Shown here: positions 23,305-34,769 of the stretch, piece after piece
Numbering within the stretch: the stretch's first letter is position 1
How the letters are laid out: each line of letters opens with the position of its first letter
Made by a program: the position numbers and the translations under genes
Source of the DNA: Hymenopus coronatus
Lineage: Eukaryota; Arthropoda; Insecta; Mantodea; Hymenopodidae
Reading direction: 5' to 3'
DNA length: 64,000 nucleotides
NCBI GenBank assembly: GCA_030762935.1
Contig: CM060893.1
Location: forward strand, 8,724,001-8,788,000
The notes under the pieces: model-generated
Databases searched by the model: none
What the model saw: only the letters and a program-made list of their open reading frames with translations
Told to the model about the DNA's origin: nothing

Positions 23305-23568
23305 AACTGCCTCCGTGGTCGAGTGGTCAGCAAGCTGACTTCTCACCCGGGGGTCCTGGGTTCGATTCCTGGTTGGGGCGGGGAATTTTTCTGTAGCCAG
23401 AATTATTCCCTATCCCCCACAGAGTCTGGAAGTTTGTATGTGAGTGTGAATGTGTGCGTGTTTGAGTAAAACAAAATGACAATGAGTTGTTTCAAGTGGA
23501 AAGCCCCCAATATGACCTTAGATGTTAAAGGGGGCTATATATAAATGAAACAATAAAAAAAAATATAT
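23305..23568 (+). repeat. tRNA-derived SINE, family B
   Basis: Head ctgcctccgtggtcgagtgg (box A) and gggttcgattcctgg (box B); the body is unrelated to family A; the 3' end ...ggggctatatataaatgaaa is followed by A-rich tail. Confidence 0.85.
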
Positions 23569-24540
23569 ATAAATAATTAGTCATTGCTGCATTTTTTAAA
23601 AAATGTGTAGACCCTAAAAACAATACAATGGAATCTCACTTGTTCGTTTTTCAAGGGTGATTACTAAAATACTGCATAAATGAGAAAACATGTAACTGAT
23701 TTTCCCTTCTGGTATGGACCTCGTCCAGAATTTTTAATTTTTCACCAAGAGTTGAGAATTTTCTTGTTTTCTTCCTTGCTGGTTGATATTCACACATGTT
23801 TCTTCTCCTGTTTGGAATGATATGATGACAATGAAAGGATAAATTGCAATGAAAACAGCACACAGCACTACTTGACTTACAGCAGAGAAGTGACTGTTGG
23901 AATCAAGGTTAATAAATTGTTGGAATGATATAATGACAATGAAACGATAAATGTCAATGAAAACCGCAAACCAGGCAATTCCAAGGCTATACAGTAAGCA
24001 TACCACCATACGTTTTGTGTATGGGGATCAGAAAAAGTGATGCATTACTGAGAAAACGTATAACCAAAATTTTAATGGAGAATGACTTGTCCCTAAAATT
24101 TTAGTGTGTATGTGGGAAAAATGTTGAAGTGAATAACCTATAAACAAGTTTCAACTGTACTTTGAGCCCAGGTATACAATATCTGCCTCTAAATTCACCA
24201 CTAAAAGCCATTGCACTTGCTCTATTCCTGACTAAGCAGCAACTGAAAACTGACTTGAACTCTGTAGGGACTAGGGTTAAATTAATACAAACCCTGAGAC
24301 ATAAACATGCGACAGCTAACAAGAGAGTGTTTGTTCCTGTCTCTTGACTTTAACAGTTTGCTAAGCAGTGGTCATTACAGTGATTATGATATAATACATG
24401 GGTGTGTTTATTCATGTGTATTACTATTTGAGCTCAAAATCTGTAGTTTTACGCTCCTGCTACAGACATTACTTCCTATTCAAAACTTGCAAATATGCAT
24501 AGAAGCTTGTGACAGTGATGTGATTAAATAAGAAATAAAA
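23569..24540. other. intron sequence with an internal duplication
   Basis: tgatatgatgacaatgaaaggataaa.tg.aatgaaaac (near 23817-23855) and a similar stretch (near 23925-23965) are diverged direct copies about 110 nt apart. No gene recognised. Confidence 0.5.
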
Positions 24541-24762
24541 GAATTTGAGTCGGTTTTTGTAACACAAACATCACTTATTTTTATGTGTGGTGTATTAATT
24601 GTGGAGGCATCCACCCCCATCATTGACGCCAACGAAGAAAGATTGAGTCGGAATTAAGGGTTGAAAATGGGAACAACTGTTACCCGAAACCGGTCCCCAG
24701 TAAGTAAAAGTAAGTGATGTTTGTGTTACAAAAGTCGACTCAAATTCTATTATTTTTTATTA
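24541..24762 (+). mobile_element. short inverted-repeat element with hammerhead-like motif, PLE-related ends
   Basis: Outer arms read gagtcgg...tgtaacacaaacatcactta and the inverse taagtgatgtttgtgttaca...cgactc, about 35 nt each. The same end sequence (aagtaagtgatgtagtgtta...cgactc) follows the GIY-YIG reading frame at 46136-46738, which links this small element to the Penelope-like family. It contains no coding sequence. Confidence 0.55.
24657..24700 (+). ncRNA. hammerhead-ribozyme-like motif C (U3-A8 variant)
   Basis: The core TTGAAAA (24661-24667) is followed by an extra T (24668). Stem II is GGG/CCC extended by AAC/GTT with an AACT loop (24669-24685, one bulged A). GAAA is at 24686-24689. 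Stem III is the palindrome ACCGGT (24689-24694), then C (24695). A short stem I pairs GGG (24658-24660) with CCC (24696-24698). Confidence 0.5.
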
Positions 24763-25236
24763 CTTCCTAACTTTCTCGTGAATTATTTTTTCAAAATTTG
24801 AATATTTTGTCTTAGTACAAGAGTATTTATGAGAGATTGAATCACTTAGCACGTTACTCCCCAGTTAAGTGGGAATACAATAAGTCAACACAGCAGCACC
24901 CCGGTTGGCAGCCGGCCTGGTGGTGCTCGAGTACAAACTTCATCCCATTTGAAAATCACTGTAGATCTTCCGTCAGTTGCAAAGAAGCTGAAGATAATTT
25001 ATGAAATGTACCCACTAAGATCCAAAAAAAGGATGTAGGAATGATGTGCAAATTGCCAAAAACATCAAAAGAATTACTTTATCAAAAGTTTTCAATGTTT
25101 CAGTACCATTTCTTGTTTTGTGGTCATTTGATAAGAGTTTAACCCATAAACTGTGACCTTCAGCCAGAAATTTGTGTGCGGATAATATTTGGTTAGCGCT
25201 TGCAGAATTTAGCACACTTTATTGAAATGTTTGCAG

Positions 25237-25322
25237 ATCTGATCAACACTCCAAAGCCAGATGAAAGGGCGATCATGACCTATGTGTCATGCTACTACCA
25301 TGCCTTCCAGGGGGCTCAGCAG
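25237..25322 (+). CDS. Actn: alpha-actinin alternative exon, version a (end of CH2)
   Basis: The acceptor is gtttgcag and the donor is gtaaca; length 86 nt, phase 1 in and phase 0 out. It encodes DLINTPKPDERAIMT then YVSCYYHAFQGAQQ, the last helix of CH2 and the join to the neck. This version matches the usual insect sequence at this place. The exon at 31949 has the same length and phases and encodes the same 29-residue block, 21 of 29 residues identical, so the two are alternatives. The vertebrate ACTN1/ACTN4 genes also have alternative exons at this position (established knowledge). Confidence 0.96.
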
Positions 25323-25734
25323 GTAACACCCTGGAGTGTGAATGCTTGCTTTGTTAACAAACAAGTTTACAATATCCCTGTCATCAGCTGAATGGATTTA
25401 TCAACCCACTTATAAAGTTTCCAGGCATATTGTTTTTCAGGAGTTTCCACTTAATGTGTGACAAATTTGTTATTTACTAATCTTTTATTTCCAGTTATGA
25501 GTTCTACTGTTTGTATTTAATATCTTAGTTGTGCACTTGTAACATTTTACAGCTGTTATAAGTGCATTTATTTGTCTTTCAGATATTTGTGTGATGAAAA
25601 TTAATATGGCCTAACAAATTTTGCATGGAGTGTTGCAGTGTTGGTAATATGTGTTTACTTAGTGCATTTTTATGAAACAACCTGAAATTTGACCAAGATT
25701 GATGCCTGCAGCTTTAAGGGGCCATTCACAATGA

Positions 25735-26131
25735 AACATTCAAGGACCATTGTCACATTGATATCACAGATTAAGTCAGAAATTTTCGTAGTGAAAGTAG
25801 ATCAAAAATAAAAGTACTGGGTCTTGGCTTTCTCTCTCATAGGATCCCTAATCGATGGGAAAAATTTGTGAAGTTTTAAGTTGAAATGGCTGATTTTAGG
25901 TGTCATCTGTAAAACCTAACTGCCTGGTACTATGTGAGCCACATAAGTTCTCCCATTTATTGCTTTTTAAGTGCTGATATATGCAAGGAATTAGTGTCAG
26001 TGAATCAGTATAATTTATAAATAATTTTTACCGTGTAAAACTTGGACCTATAGGAGAGAAAACCCAAGGCATGGATATTTTTATTTTTAATCTACTTTCA
26101 CTAGTGTGACAATAGCCCCTTGTTGGACATA
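25735..26131. mobile_element. MITE-like hairpin element (caaggaccattgtcaca ends)
   Basis: The left arm caaggaccattgtcaca...gtgaaagtagatcaaaaataaaa is matched inversely by tttatttttaatctactttcac...tgtgacaatagccccttg (26080-26131). A second inverted block pairs cttggctttctctctcatagg with cctataggagagaaaacccaag. Partial relatives occur at 55270-55325 and 59872-59982. Confidence 0.65.
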
Positions 26132-26936
26132 ATTATAATGTAATAACAAAAGCTTGTTTCATATTATCTTAATACACATATTCACATTGGCTAATGTTGA
26201 ACAAGGCTATAAACATAGAAGTTTGCCAACTTTAATGTTTATGTCTAAGTCAGATGCAGGAAATCACCTATCAGAGCAGTTCTCATCATGTGTTATGTCT
26301 TATATTGGCTCATTAACCCATTAATGGAGGCAAGGTGCTCAACCTAAAAAAATGTGTATATGTTTTATTTTTATTACTTTGTGGCATAACCATACCAGTT
26401 TGGTCAACTCTCACATATCTGCCTAAACCGTGCAGCCATTTAGACACATTATAGCTGCAGTATTATCTGTCTTAACAATCCTATAATGCTATGCAATGGT
26501 ATGAGTGATTTTTTATTTATATATAAAAAAACAAGGTAAAATAGATATATTGAATCGAAACCTGTCTGCATCCACCGATTGCCCTCCCCATCCTTATCTT
26601 GAGTGCAAAACATACATTTTGACTGCATTATATCCTGCAGTCCTTGGTTTGCCACTTCTATCGCTCCTTAGACCAAATGGCCGTAAATCCAGACATTGAG
26701 GATTGTATTATTTAATGGAGTTACCTGATGTTACCCATTGGTGAAATGAGTTATTGAACAATCATGTACAGGAGTCATATAATGTCCATATCACTAAAGG
26801 GGCTAAATAATTGCCTTTTGTGTAAGATCACTGAGATATCTATCTTATTTGCAGCAACACAAATTGGTATGGTAAAACAATGCAGTTTTGAGAGTTTAAC
26901 ATCCTTTAAGTGGGTATCTAAATCTTGAAATTGAAT
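26132..26936. other. intron sequence, nothing recognised
   Basis: AT-rich sequence after alternative exon a; no conserved frame or repeat seen. Confidence 0.55.
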
Positions 26937-27165
26937 TTTATTTATGGATGCTCTTTAACTGCTGTGGTTCTGAGCATCCCCAACCTATATTGGGCGTCAC
27001 TTTGCTCAATGGCCTCTTTATGAGGCTTGCCGTATGTGCCATATATCGATGACCAGGACTACCCACTTTACTTCCCTTCCAAAGGAAGCAATGTTAAGGA
27101 TTTTTTTATGTTCGAATAATTCCATCGTCCTCTACCTGGTTTGAACCAGGAACTAGAGGCTAGCA
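26937..27165 (-). repeat. tRNA-derived SINE, family A, reverse
   Basis: It starts ttatttatggatgctcttta and ends with the inverse box B ggtttgaaccagg. Confidence 0.8.
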
Positions 27166-27803
27166 TGTACCCCTAGATGTGTTGTGTGAACTCTGCTTCA
27201 TCTTTTTGCAATTCACTATGTTTGTTTTCATTTATCATTGTAAAGGATAACATACAGTGTTACATTTATGCTTAAGTTTTATGTTGGTATGGTAATCCCT
27301 AGTTTTCATTGTGAATGGATCCTAAACTTATATCTTTGTGCTACATTGTTACTGCTGCTCAAACAAACCAGCTTTTCCATTCTTGATCTCAGTAACAGCA
27401 TATGTATGCATCAGCAAAACAAAAAAGCAACAGAGAAACACCATGCTATGCATTATATGTATATTGAAATCTGTGCAATATTGAAGTTAAATGATCCTAA
27501 TTACTGTTAGAACAAACTGAAAAATTCAATGTCACAGCCAGGACTTGAACACAGTTTTCCCGTTACTGTGACAACATGCTGGTATGACATTCATTTACCA
27601 ACGTATATCTCCCTCCCTTCAGAGAACATCTTAATGTAGGTGTTACATCTTAGTAATAGTTATAGCCAACTGTCAGGCAATTTTATTATTATATGCGTAA
27701 TACTGATAGACAGTTTATTTCATTTTTCAATTACAAACTTCAGGCATACATATATAGTTACTTTCCTGGAAGTTGCTGGATTTGGTATCATATACAATGG
27801 CAG

Positions 27804-28420
27804 AGACAAGTTCATAGAAAACAATTATTTTATTACTAAAAGTTTTGTACACTTATGGTTACTTTTCAACATAATCACCGAAAAGATTGAGACATTTATT
27901 GTACCTGTGCACAAGTTTTGCAATACCTGCTTCAAAAAATATTGCCGCCAATGATTTCAAATGAGCATTGACATTGTTCTGAAGATCTTTGGTTTGAAAG
28001 TGCTGCCCTCCTACTCACGTTTTCAGTTCAGGGAAAAGGTGAAAGTCGCTGGGTGCCAGGCTAGGACTGTACGACGGATGATCAAAAATGTCCCATTGAA
28101 ATTGTTCAAGGAGCTGATGGGTTGTGCCCGCAGTGTGTGGACGAGCGTTGTCATGGATCAACACAATTCCTGAAGTCAGCATTCCTCTTTGTTTGTTTTG
28201 AATGGCTCTCCACAAAGTTTTTTAAATTTTCACAATAAACAGCTACATTGATAGTGGTTCTGGGCTGCATCATTGGTGGCAACATTTTTTGAAGCGGGTA
28301 TTGCAAAGCTTGTGCACAGGTACGACAAATGTCTCAATCTTTTCAGTGATTATGTTGAAAAGTAACCATAAGTGTACAAAACTTTTAGTAATAAAATAAT
28401 TGTTTTATATAAACTTGTCT
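27804..28420 (-). mobile_element. second mariner fold-back: transposase centre between two inverted copies of its C-terminal end
   Basis: The middle, on the minus strand (28215-28015), encodes IVLIHDNARPHTAG, then FDHPSYSPSLAPSDFHLFPE: the second catalytic Asp region and the SPDLAPSD-type motif of mariner. The minus strand at 27937-27866 and the plus strand near 28294-28368 both encode FEAGIAKLVHRY(N/D)KCLNLF, then (G/S)DYVEK and a stop. The arms are about 154 bp each, nearly identical. This differs in sequence from the family at 9427/14785/21176. Confidence 0.85.
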
Positions 28421-28439
28421 TTTATTTGTAGCCTATCTG

Positions 28440-29180
28440 AGGTTGAAAAGAAAAACAGCCTTGTAGTTAACACCCTGGTAATTTATGTATATGTACCTTT
28501 ACCCCTATTTGTACATTTTTAAACTCTACCAACTTAATTTGTTTTTCTCTTTTGTAAGTTACAACCTCATCAGTTTTATTATTAAGATCCTCTCTCATTG
28601 GCGATTTTCCTTCCCCATTTCTACCTTACCTTCCCTGTATAATTATCTAGTTTCAGATATTCTTTCTTATTGTTTCCAAAAAGTTTTAGTTCAATATCAA
28701 TCAGCAACTTTTCCCATTTTTATTCCATATTTTCTCTCCAAAGTTTAGTTTCCTCGCACTCAGTTATATAGTGTAAACTGGTACCGACATTGGCACATAG
28801 TGGGCATAGATCTTTATCACCTTTTAGGCCTTATAATAACATTGTTCCTGTTCTTGCCCATGCCAGACCCCTTCTTTCCATTTTTTCACCGATACCAATG
28901 TAGTTTTCTCTTCCCCATTCTTTCTTAACATTCCAATATAATGTTAAAGTATTCTTATCCCTTAAGCTACTTTTATTTCTGGTTTCTCTATATTGTCTAT
29001 CCTAGCTTTCACTTTATTCCATAGTTTTTGTCCCCCTATTATCTGTTGATTGGCTAGCTTGCCCAAACCAACTTCTTTTACAATTTCCTTTAATTGACAT
29101 ATCCAATTTCTTTCCTATTTTGTTGATTCTTGTGCACTAAAACAGTCTTTGACAATATTTCCATCCTCTAATAGTAGTAT
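28440..29180 (-). mobile_element. LINE fragment 3, C-terminal part
   Basis: The minus strand at about 28860-28745 encodes LKGDKDLCPLCANVGTSLHY then ITECEETKLW, a CCHC zinc knuckle that matches LINE fragment 1 (13740-13840) at the DNA level. Upstream coding is decayed. Confidence 0.75.
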
Positions 29181-29884
29181 TCATATATTTACGTTACCAT
29201 AGGTATACTTCATTACTGTTTTAATACCATATGGGCATGTCAAGCATGTTAAAGCAACTGCCTGGAGAGTGGAAGAACCATGTTCAAAACTTAGCCGTGG
29301 CATTGAATTTTTCAGCTGGTTCTAATCGTAAAAACGAAAGTATACCCATGGTAAAGTAAATATAGAAGCATTAACAATATAATAACATGATCCTAATTGT
29401 TTTTGATCAGTTTTCCATATTATTTCGATATTCCGGAATCTTCTTCTGTGCATATTTTTTTCAGAATAGTTGCTAACACCATGCAAACACTTTCAATATC
29501 ATCCATTTTATTAGAAACTTACTACATATATGGTTTTACATACACTGCATAATCCAGTACGTATTATGCATGTTACATGCATTATTTCCGTCTCTCTGCC
29601 CTTTCACTAACATATTCATCACAACAATAAATGAAGATATATCGTATAGACTTGAATCTGTTTGTTATCTTGCACTAATGCTTGCGTCACAACACTAAAC
29701 CAGGAATCTTGCCAGTAAACATATCTGAGTCGCTTGTCCTTTCACGCCTTATTATTTTCTTGGAGCTCCACGCATCTGTCAGCTTCAATAGCTTTGTGTT
29801 CCAGTCAGCAGCTCTCTCCTCCTTCAGATCCATACATTTATAAAGAAATTGAATTTACCATAATGACCTAGATTTGCAGTTTTC

Positions 29885-30055
29885 TCAGACTCTCACCAAG
29901 GCAACTGCATGTGGGATTTGTGATGGACAAAGCAGGTTTTTTCCGGGTTCTCTGGTTTCCCCCACCATTGCATTCCTCCATGTATCATCAGTGTCATTGC
30001 CTGCAGTGTAATATGTAGTAAAAGTTGACGTTAAACTTTATTAAAAAAAGATTTC
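29885..30055 (+). repeat. SINE family C fragment
   Basis: It contains gcatgtgggatttgtgatgg, ttctctggtttcccccacca and catcagtgtcattgcctgca, shared with 33955-34115. Confidence 0.7.
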
Positions 30056-30261
30056 CTCAGAAGTAGATTATGTCCCAAAATAAAAATACTTAACAATTTG
30101 CAGTTTAACATTTTAAGTAGGAAAAGTCGTTGTGTAAGTAATCCATAGTCAGCTGGATCTGCTGTCACAGTCTTATCTTATTCTATTATTGTTGTCTTAG
30201 GAGAAAATATGCAGGTCAATGATAAATTGTGAAGTGAACCACACTATTCAAAAACTGTAAC

Positions 30262-30478
30262 ACATTGAAGCCCAGGCGTTAAGTATCAAATATGAGTTTG
30301 AAAAAAAACTGCATAAAGCTGCTTACACTCCATTTATTCATAGTTCGAAAAACTCTCCCTTGGAATCAGAATTTTCCACAGCTTCATTTATATCCTGAAT
30401 TTCAGCTTCAATTCACAGAAATCGAGGAAAATGCAGCATTTTAACATTTAAGAGCACAAATGTAACAAACAGATCAAA
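30262..30478 (+). repeat. dispersed repeat, unrecognised
   Basis: It shares long blocks with the inverse of 44010-44415: acacattgaagcccaggcgt, ctccatttattcatagttcg, ccttggaatcagaattttcc. The peptide EFEKKL.KAAYTPFI.S.KNSPLESEFSTASF can be read from both, so it may derive from an old coding sequence, which I do not recognise. Confidence 0.6.
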
Positions 30479-31297
30479 GAAATTGGCGCGACTACCCGAG
30501 ATCAGCCAATATTACTAAACCTCCTAAAATGCCTAATAGTTGACTAAAGCAAGGACATGCTATACTCGGTCTTGGGCTCCAATGTGTTAAGTGATCTGCT
30601 TGAATTAAAGTCTGAGAGTATTTTCTGATCAAAGTTTGCGATTAGACATGTTAACTTGACTGAAGAATCACAATATGGAAAACTGCAACTGAAAGATGCC
30701 ATCTCGGAAGAAATCGCCAACATTCTGGGCAGTAGCAGTGACAATGTCCAGTTTATCACCACAAACCAACTACCCCTTCAATGCACTCTTACATAGTGAT
30801 AACAAACCACCTCACTGCTCCCATATCTGGTTTGTGCATCCCCAATCTTCTCTGACCTGCTGGATGAAGTTGCTGCTACTTAATTTACAACCCTTGTACA
30901 TAATTATCACATTAAAGCTTGAACATTTTGAAGACATAACCTTTAGGTTGAAATGAACGAAGCTTTGCTTTCAGTCTAATTGTTTTCACACCTCTGTAGC
31001 AAGAACACTTGGATGCTGCTGTTCTCCTTCAGAGATGCTGAGGTTCCAGATGCCTCTCTCCCTCTAGCACCAGAAGACGTTATAGAAGCTGTCCCACAAG
31101 ATGTTGCAGCTTCTCCTTGTCTTGTCAATTTACTGCTTGTAACAATTTCAGAAAATTAAGAACATAAATTACAATTTAATGCATTTTATCTTGTATGCAC
31201 TTACATGCTTTTGGATTGTTTGCATAATATTTAATATAAGCTAAACACAAGTTGTCAGAGGGGTGTTGTAAGCAACTTGCACATAGATAAGTAAATA
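30479..31297. other. intron sequence, possibly old coding remnant
   Basis: 30696-30956 is open on the + strand but is not recognised, and neighbouring frames show many stops. It follows the dispersed repeat at 30262 and may be part of the same unidentified element. Confidence 0.4.
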
Positions 31298-31825
31298 TAG
31301 GAATAATTGTTTTTTCACACAAGCCGTGCATAGGACAGGAGTTGGATAGGTAGAGTCAGACTGAAAAATTCAATGCCATAGCCAGGATTTAAACCATGGA
31401 TCTCCTGATCTCTAGCTGAATGCTCTGCCACTGAGCTACTATAGCAACATGCCGGCAGAGCATTGAATTTCTCAACTGACTTGCATGTTTCCCAGCAATT
31501 ATTTTGAGATGACAACCCCAATGGCAACTTACAATGCTGTAAGCACTTGAGACCCAGGATTCATAGTACAGCCAACTATTATGGTCATTTAGTATTAGAA
31601 TAATTGATTTTTCACACAAGTCGTGTGTAGGATGGGAGTTGGATAGATAGAGTCAGACTGAAAAATTCAATGCCATAGCCGAGATTTGAATCACGGATCT
31701 CCCGATCTCTAGCTGGTTGCTCTGCCACTGAGCTACCATGGCAACATGCCGGCATAGCATGGTTCAAATCCTAGCTATGGCGTTGAATTTTTCAGTCTGA
31801 CTCTACCTATCCTAAGTTAATATAG
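31298..31825. repeat. fold-back repeat with tRNA-like arms (family D), two units
   Basis: Arms start attgttttttcacacaagcc, then taggtagagtcagactgaaaaattcaatgcc, then the inverse of a tRNA-like head (gccactgagctac; forward form tagctcagtggtagagc with ggttcaaatcc). A spacer with caacttacaatg.tgtaag follows. The unit repeats and ends with the opposite arm (ttgaatttttcagtctgact). It lies just before alternative exon b. Confidence 0.8.
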
Positions 31826-31948
31826 TTCATCTTTTACTGCTACAGTTGAACCACATTCTTCTGGCAGACTTGTGTTTTTTTTATGTTCTGCTAACGCTGT
31901 ACGTTGAAAGTACTAACAAAGAGTGTGTAATGTTGCATGGTGTACCAG

Positions 31949-32034
31949 ATCTCGTGAATACTGCTATGCCAGATGAACGTGCTGTCATGACTTACGTCTC
32001 ATCGTATTATCACTGCTTCTCTGGTGCACAAAAG
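31949..32034 (+). CDS. Actn: alpha-actinin alternative exon, version b (end of CH2)
   Basis: The acceptor is tggtgtaccag and the donor is gtacct; length 86 nt with the same phases as version a. It encodes [15 protein letters not shown] then [14 protein letters not shown]. The SS..H.FSGAQK wording is closer to the common vertebrate form than version a is. It differs from version a at 8 of 29 positions. The pyrimidine tract before its acceptor is poor (the upstream 25 nt are rich in G and A), which suggests a weak, regulated splice site. It sits 6.6 kb after version a. An intact frame and an excess of conservative differences argue that it is a functional exon and not a dead duplicate; tissue use cannot be seen here. 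Confidence 0.92.
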
Positions 32035-32339
32035 GTACCTATCCAACTTATCCTTAGCTTTTGTCACTATGTCATATACAAGAGCATGTTGCAGTTTTGG
32101 TACCCAGATTTTTGTGGGTCATAACTTGGGGTTAAATTGGACATAGTGGTGGCTGCAGACATTTTCAGTTATTCTGACAGCCTCTGTTTGGAAATCCTGA
32201 AATTTCCATCGCACAAATTTATCATCTGTAACTAATAATACATAAAAAGTGAAACTACACAAATATTAATATAACAAGAAATATTTTGTGACAAAATTTA
32301 ACTTATCCTTGTAAATAAATTCAAATCAAAGATAGTATG

Positions 32340-32625
32340 TGGGTGGTTCAATAAATGTGTGTGTTAAAAACAAAGTCATTTTTTTCAAACACAATAATTT
32401 GTTTTGCAATATAGACCCCTTATAGGGATATACACTTCTCCCAAAATGTCTCCAAATTTTTTAACTGCTCCAAAAAAATAGGAATTGTAAAGCTCTGCAA
32501 AGTACTCTTCTGTTCCAATAATGTAATGTAATCATCCGAGCTAAATTTTGTTTCTGTCAGCCATTTCTTCATGTTTGGGAGCAGGGTAAAATCAAAATGT
32601 TTGATAAAGTGTAGCAATTTTTTTT
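32340..32625 (-). mobile_element. mariner C-terminal fragment
   Basis: The minus strand encodes LLPNMKKWLTETKFSSDD, then QLKNLETFWEKCISLKG, which matches the FPNLKKWL...W.KC..L end of mariner transposases of the type at 3005-4010. Catalytic residues are not included. A piece of the ~900-bp repeat abuts it at about 32636. Confidence 0.6.
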
Positions 32626-32820
32626 TTAGAAAAATGAAAATGCTTTGCATATAAAGGGTAGTTTGGGGTGGGGGCATTTTGTAGAAAATGCTTGTCACAT
32701 ATTTAGAAGATGCTGCTTCAAGTTTGGAGATTGTCTAACTTTATGCCTAATATGTATTTGTGTTGAAATGTTGATTTTGAATTTTTGGATGTAATACAAT
32801 ACTTAATCTACTTATTAAGG

Positions 32821-33954
32821 GTAGGTTTCATAAGTCACTTTGAGAAAGACTGAAAAGTGGTAGTCTTCTAGAGAACCATTTTTACTGTTACTACATTACA
32901 TAAATAAATACTCAAGTGGGATATTTTATGGCAACATTCCAAAACTACCCTATTTAACCCTAAATTATGGCACTGCTAGCCTCATTACTGTTTTATATTA
33001 TATGTCAATGAAAATAAAAGTAAATCTTAAAAACAACCTAGTCTAATGCTATATTATCTTTGAAGAGGTAAGTTAATTTTATATGATCAAGATGTCAATG
33101 AATGCAGTAGAACCTGTTTATCTGAAATGATTGTGTGAAAATCAATTTGGTTGCGTAATTGTCTAAAAATCTAAAATTAACTATTTGGGAGAAATATTTT
33201 GAAGAATGTAGATTTAGCGTTAAAAGTTTGCCATGCCCTCCAGAGTCCTGAGATCAAATTAGGACAGTTGTACATATATTTTTGTGCTTAATAAGTTTCT
33301 GTGGGTCGAAATATCACTGGCGGGGAGGGGGGGAGATTGGGGAGGTAAAAATGAAATTTAAATAGTTATAAATTTTATTCTGTGGAAACAGCAGAGTTGG
33401 AACAAAAAAATTAACGTGATTACCAGTGGCTTCATTACTTGACTCATTCTCTCAGCAAGAAAAACGTCCAAAACCTGAGGAATCATATCCTACTTATGGA
33501 TGCCAGAGGAATACCCAGAGGATTAGATATCATTACCAAATATATAAAGTCAAGGAAGCAGCCCCTACAAGAAGCCGATGAAAAGGCTCCTGGAAATTTA
33601 AATCCTTTTTACATAAACTAGTGAAATAGTGAGTGTTAAATAAATGTAAATTTGTAAAACATTTATTACTGAACTTCATAATGTTTGTTGAAACTTGGTT
33701 TATACAACATGTAGGAGAGAACATTTTTAGAAATTGTGCACTCTGCACATCTCATTATGTTGGGTTCTTCACCTATGGTCACTGTAACATCAGAGGGCAT
33801 ATATTTTTTGAAAACTTAAGTAATTTTTTTCATTTTAGATTATCAAATTCCTGGGTTTCAAAGAATAGACACTTTCTTTAATAAACCCCACATGAAAAGT
33901 TAGAAAGTTGTTGAAAATTAATGCTGCTTTGCATTGTCATCCTGGAGAAACACA
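32821..33954. other. intron sequence, nothing recognised
   Basis: A 60-codon + frame at 33439-33621 has balanced composition (DARGIPRGLDIITKYIKSRK) but no family I know and no splice context. Confidence 0.5.
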
Positions 33955-34115
33955 CACATCTCACCTAGATGGCCCGGGTTCGATCCCAAGTGACTGCATG
34001 TGAGATTTGTTGTGGACAAAGTGGCTCAGGGGCAGGTTTTATTCCATGTATCATCAGTGTCATCGCCTGCAGTGCCATTGCAGTAAAAGCGGGTGTTAAA
34101 CACTACCAAAAAAAC
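33955..34115 (+). repeat. SINE family C fragment
   Basis: It contains agatggcccgggttcgatcc and tatcatcagtgtcatcgcct, shared with the copies at 29885 and 37990. Confidence 0.75.
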
Positions 34116-34769
34116 TCAAGACACCACATCATTGTCATACCAGGAAGGACTAGCTACTTGTGAATAATCCCTTCACTGTCGAAACAACTTGCAGATTTTG
34201 CATTTGATATGGGTTGGGAATGAAGACTGGAAAAGACTGCTGTTTTGTTTTGGTGTCATATCCATAAACCCAGTTTTCAATACCTGCAACACCTTGAAAA
34301 GCATTTTGGGTAATTCTGAAGCTGATTTTGTTGATCCCTGCAGGATTTACTCAGTAGTTGTGGAACAAATTTTGCTGCAATCATTTCTCAAGAGTTCATC
34401 AGATAAAATCTGGCACATGGAATTTGATACTCCAACAATGTAGCAGACTCTTTGGATGGTAGACCTGCAAAAAAAAAAAAAAAAAAAAAAAATATCTGTA
34501 TACTATACCCTGGCACCTAATTTCTTATACCGGGGCTTTATTTTAAATTTTTATCATTAATTTTTAAACAATTATCCTACAGATAATAAACTTGCTTACA
34601 GTAAAACAATTTTAAAAAATCTGGTCACGATCCTACAGGGCCACAATTCACACAGCAGGGACTTTTACAGATTTAATGACAATTTTTGGCTACCCAAGAC
34701 AATCACAATCAACTAAAGTTTGCCATGTTGGTGTTTGTATCTAAACGCTTGATAATGAAATCATTCATT

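Noticed and set aside
23305..23380. Possible real tRNA gene
   Set aside because: Box A and box B are present, but the cloverleaf does not close and a long body and A-rich tail follow, as in a SINE.
33439..33621. 60-codon frame with balanced composition as a possible alternative exon
   Set aside because: No matching alpha-actinin segment, no good splice sites in phase, and no recognised family.
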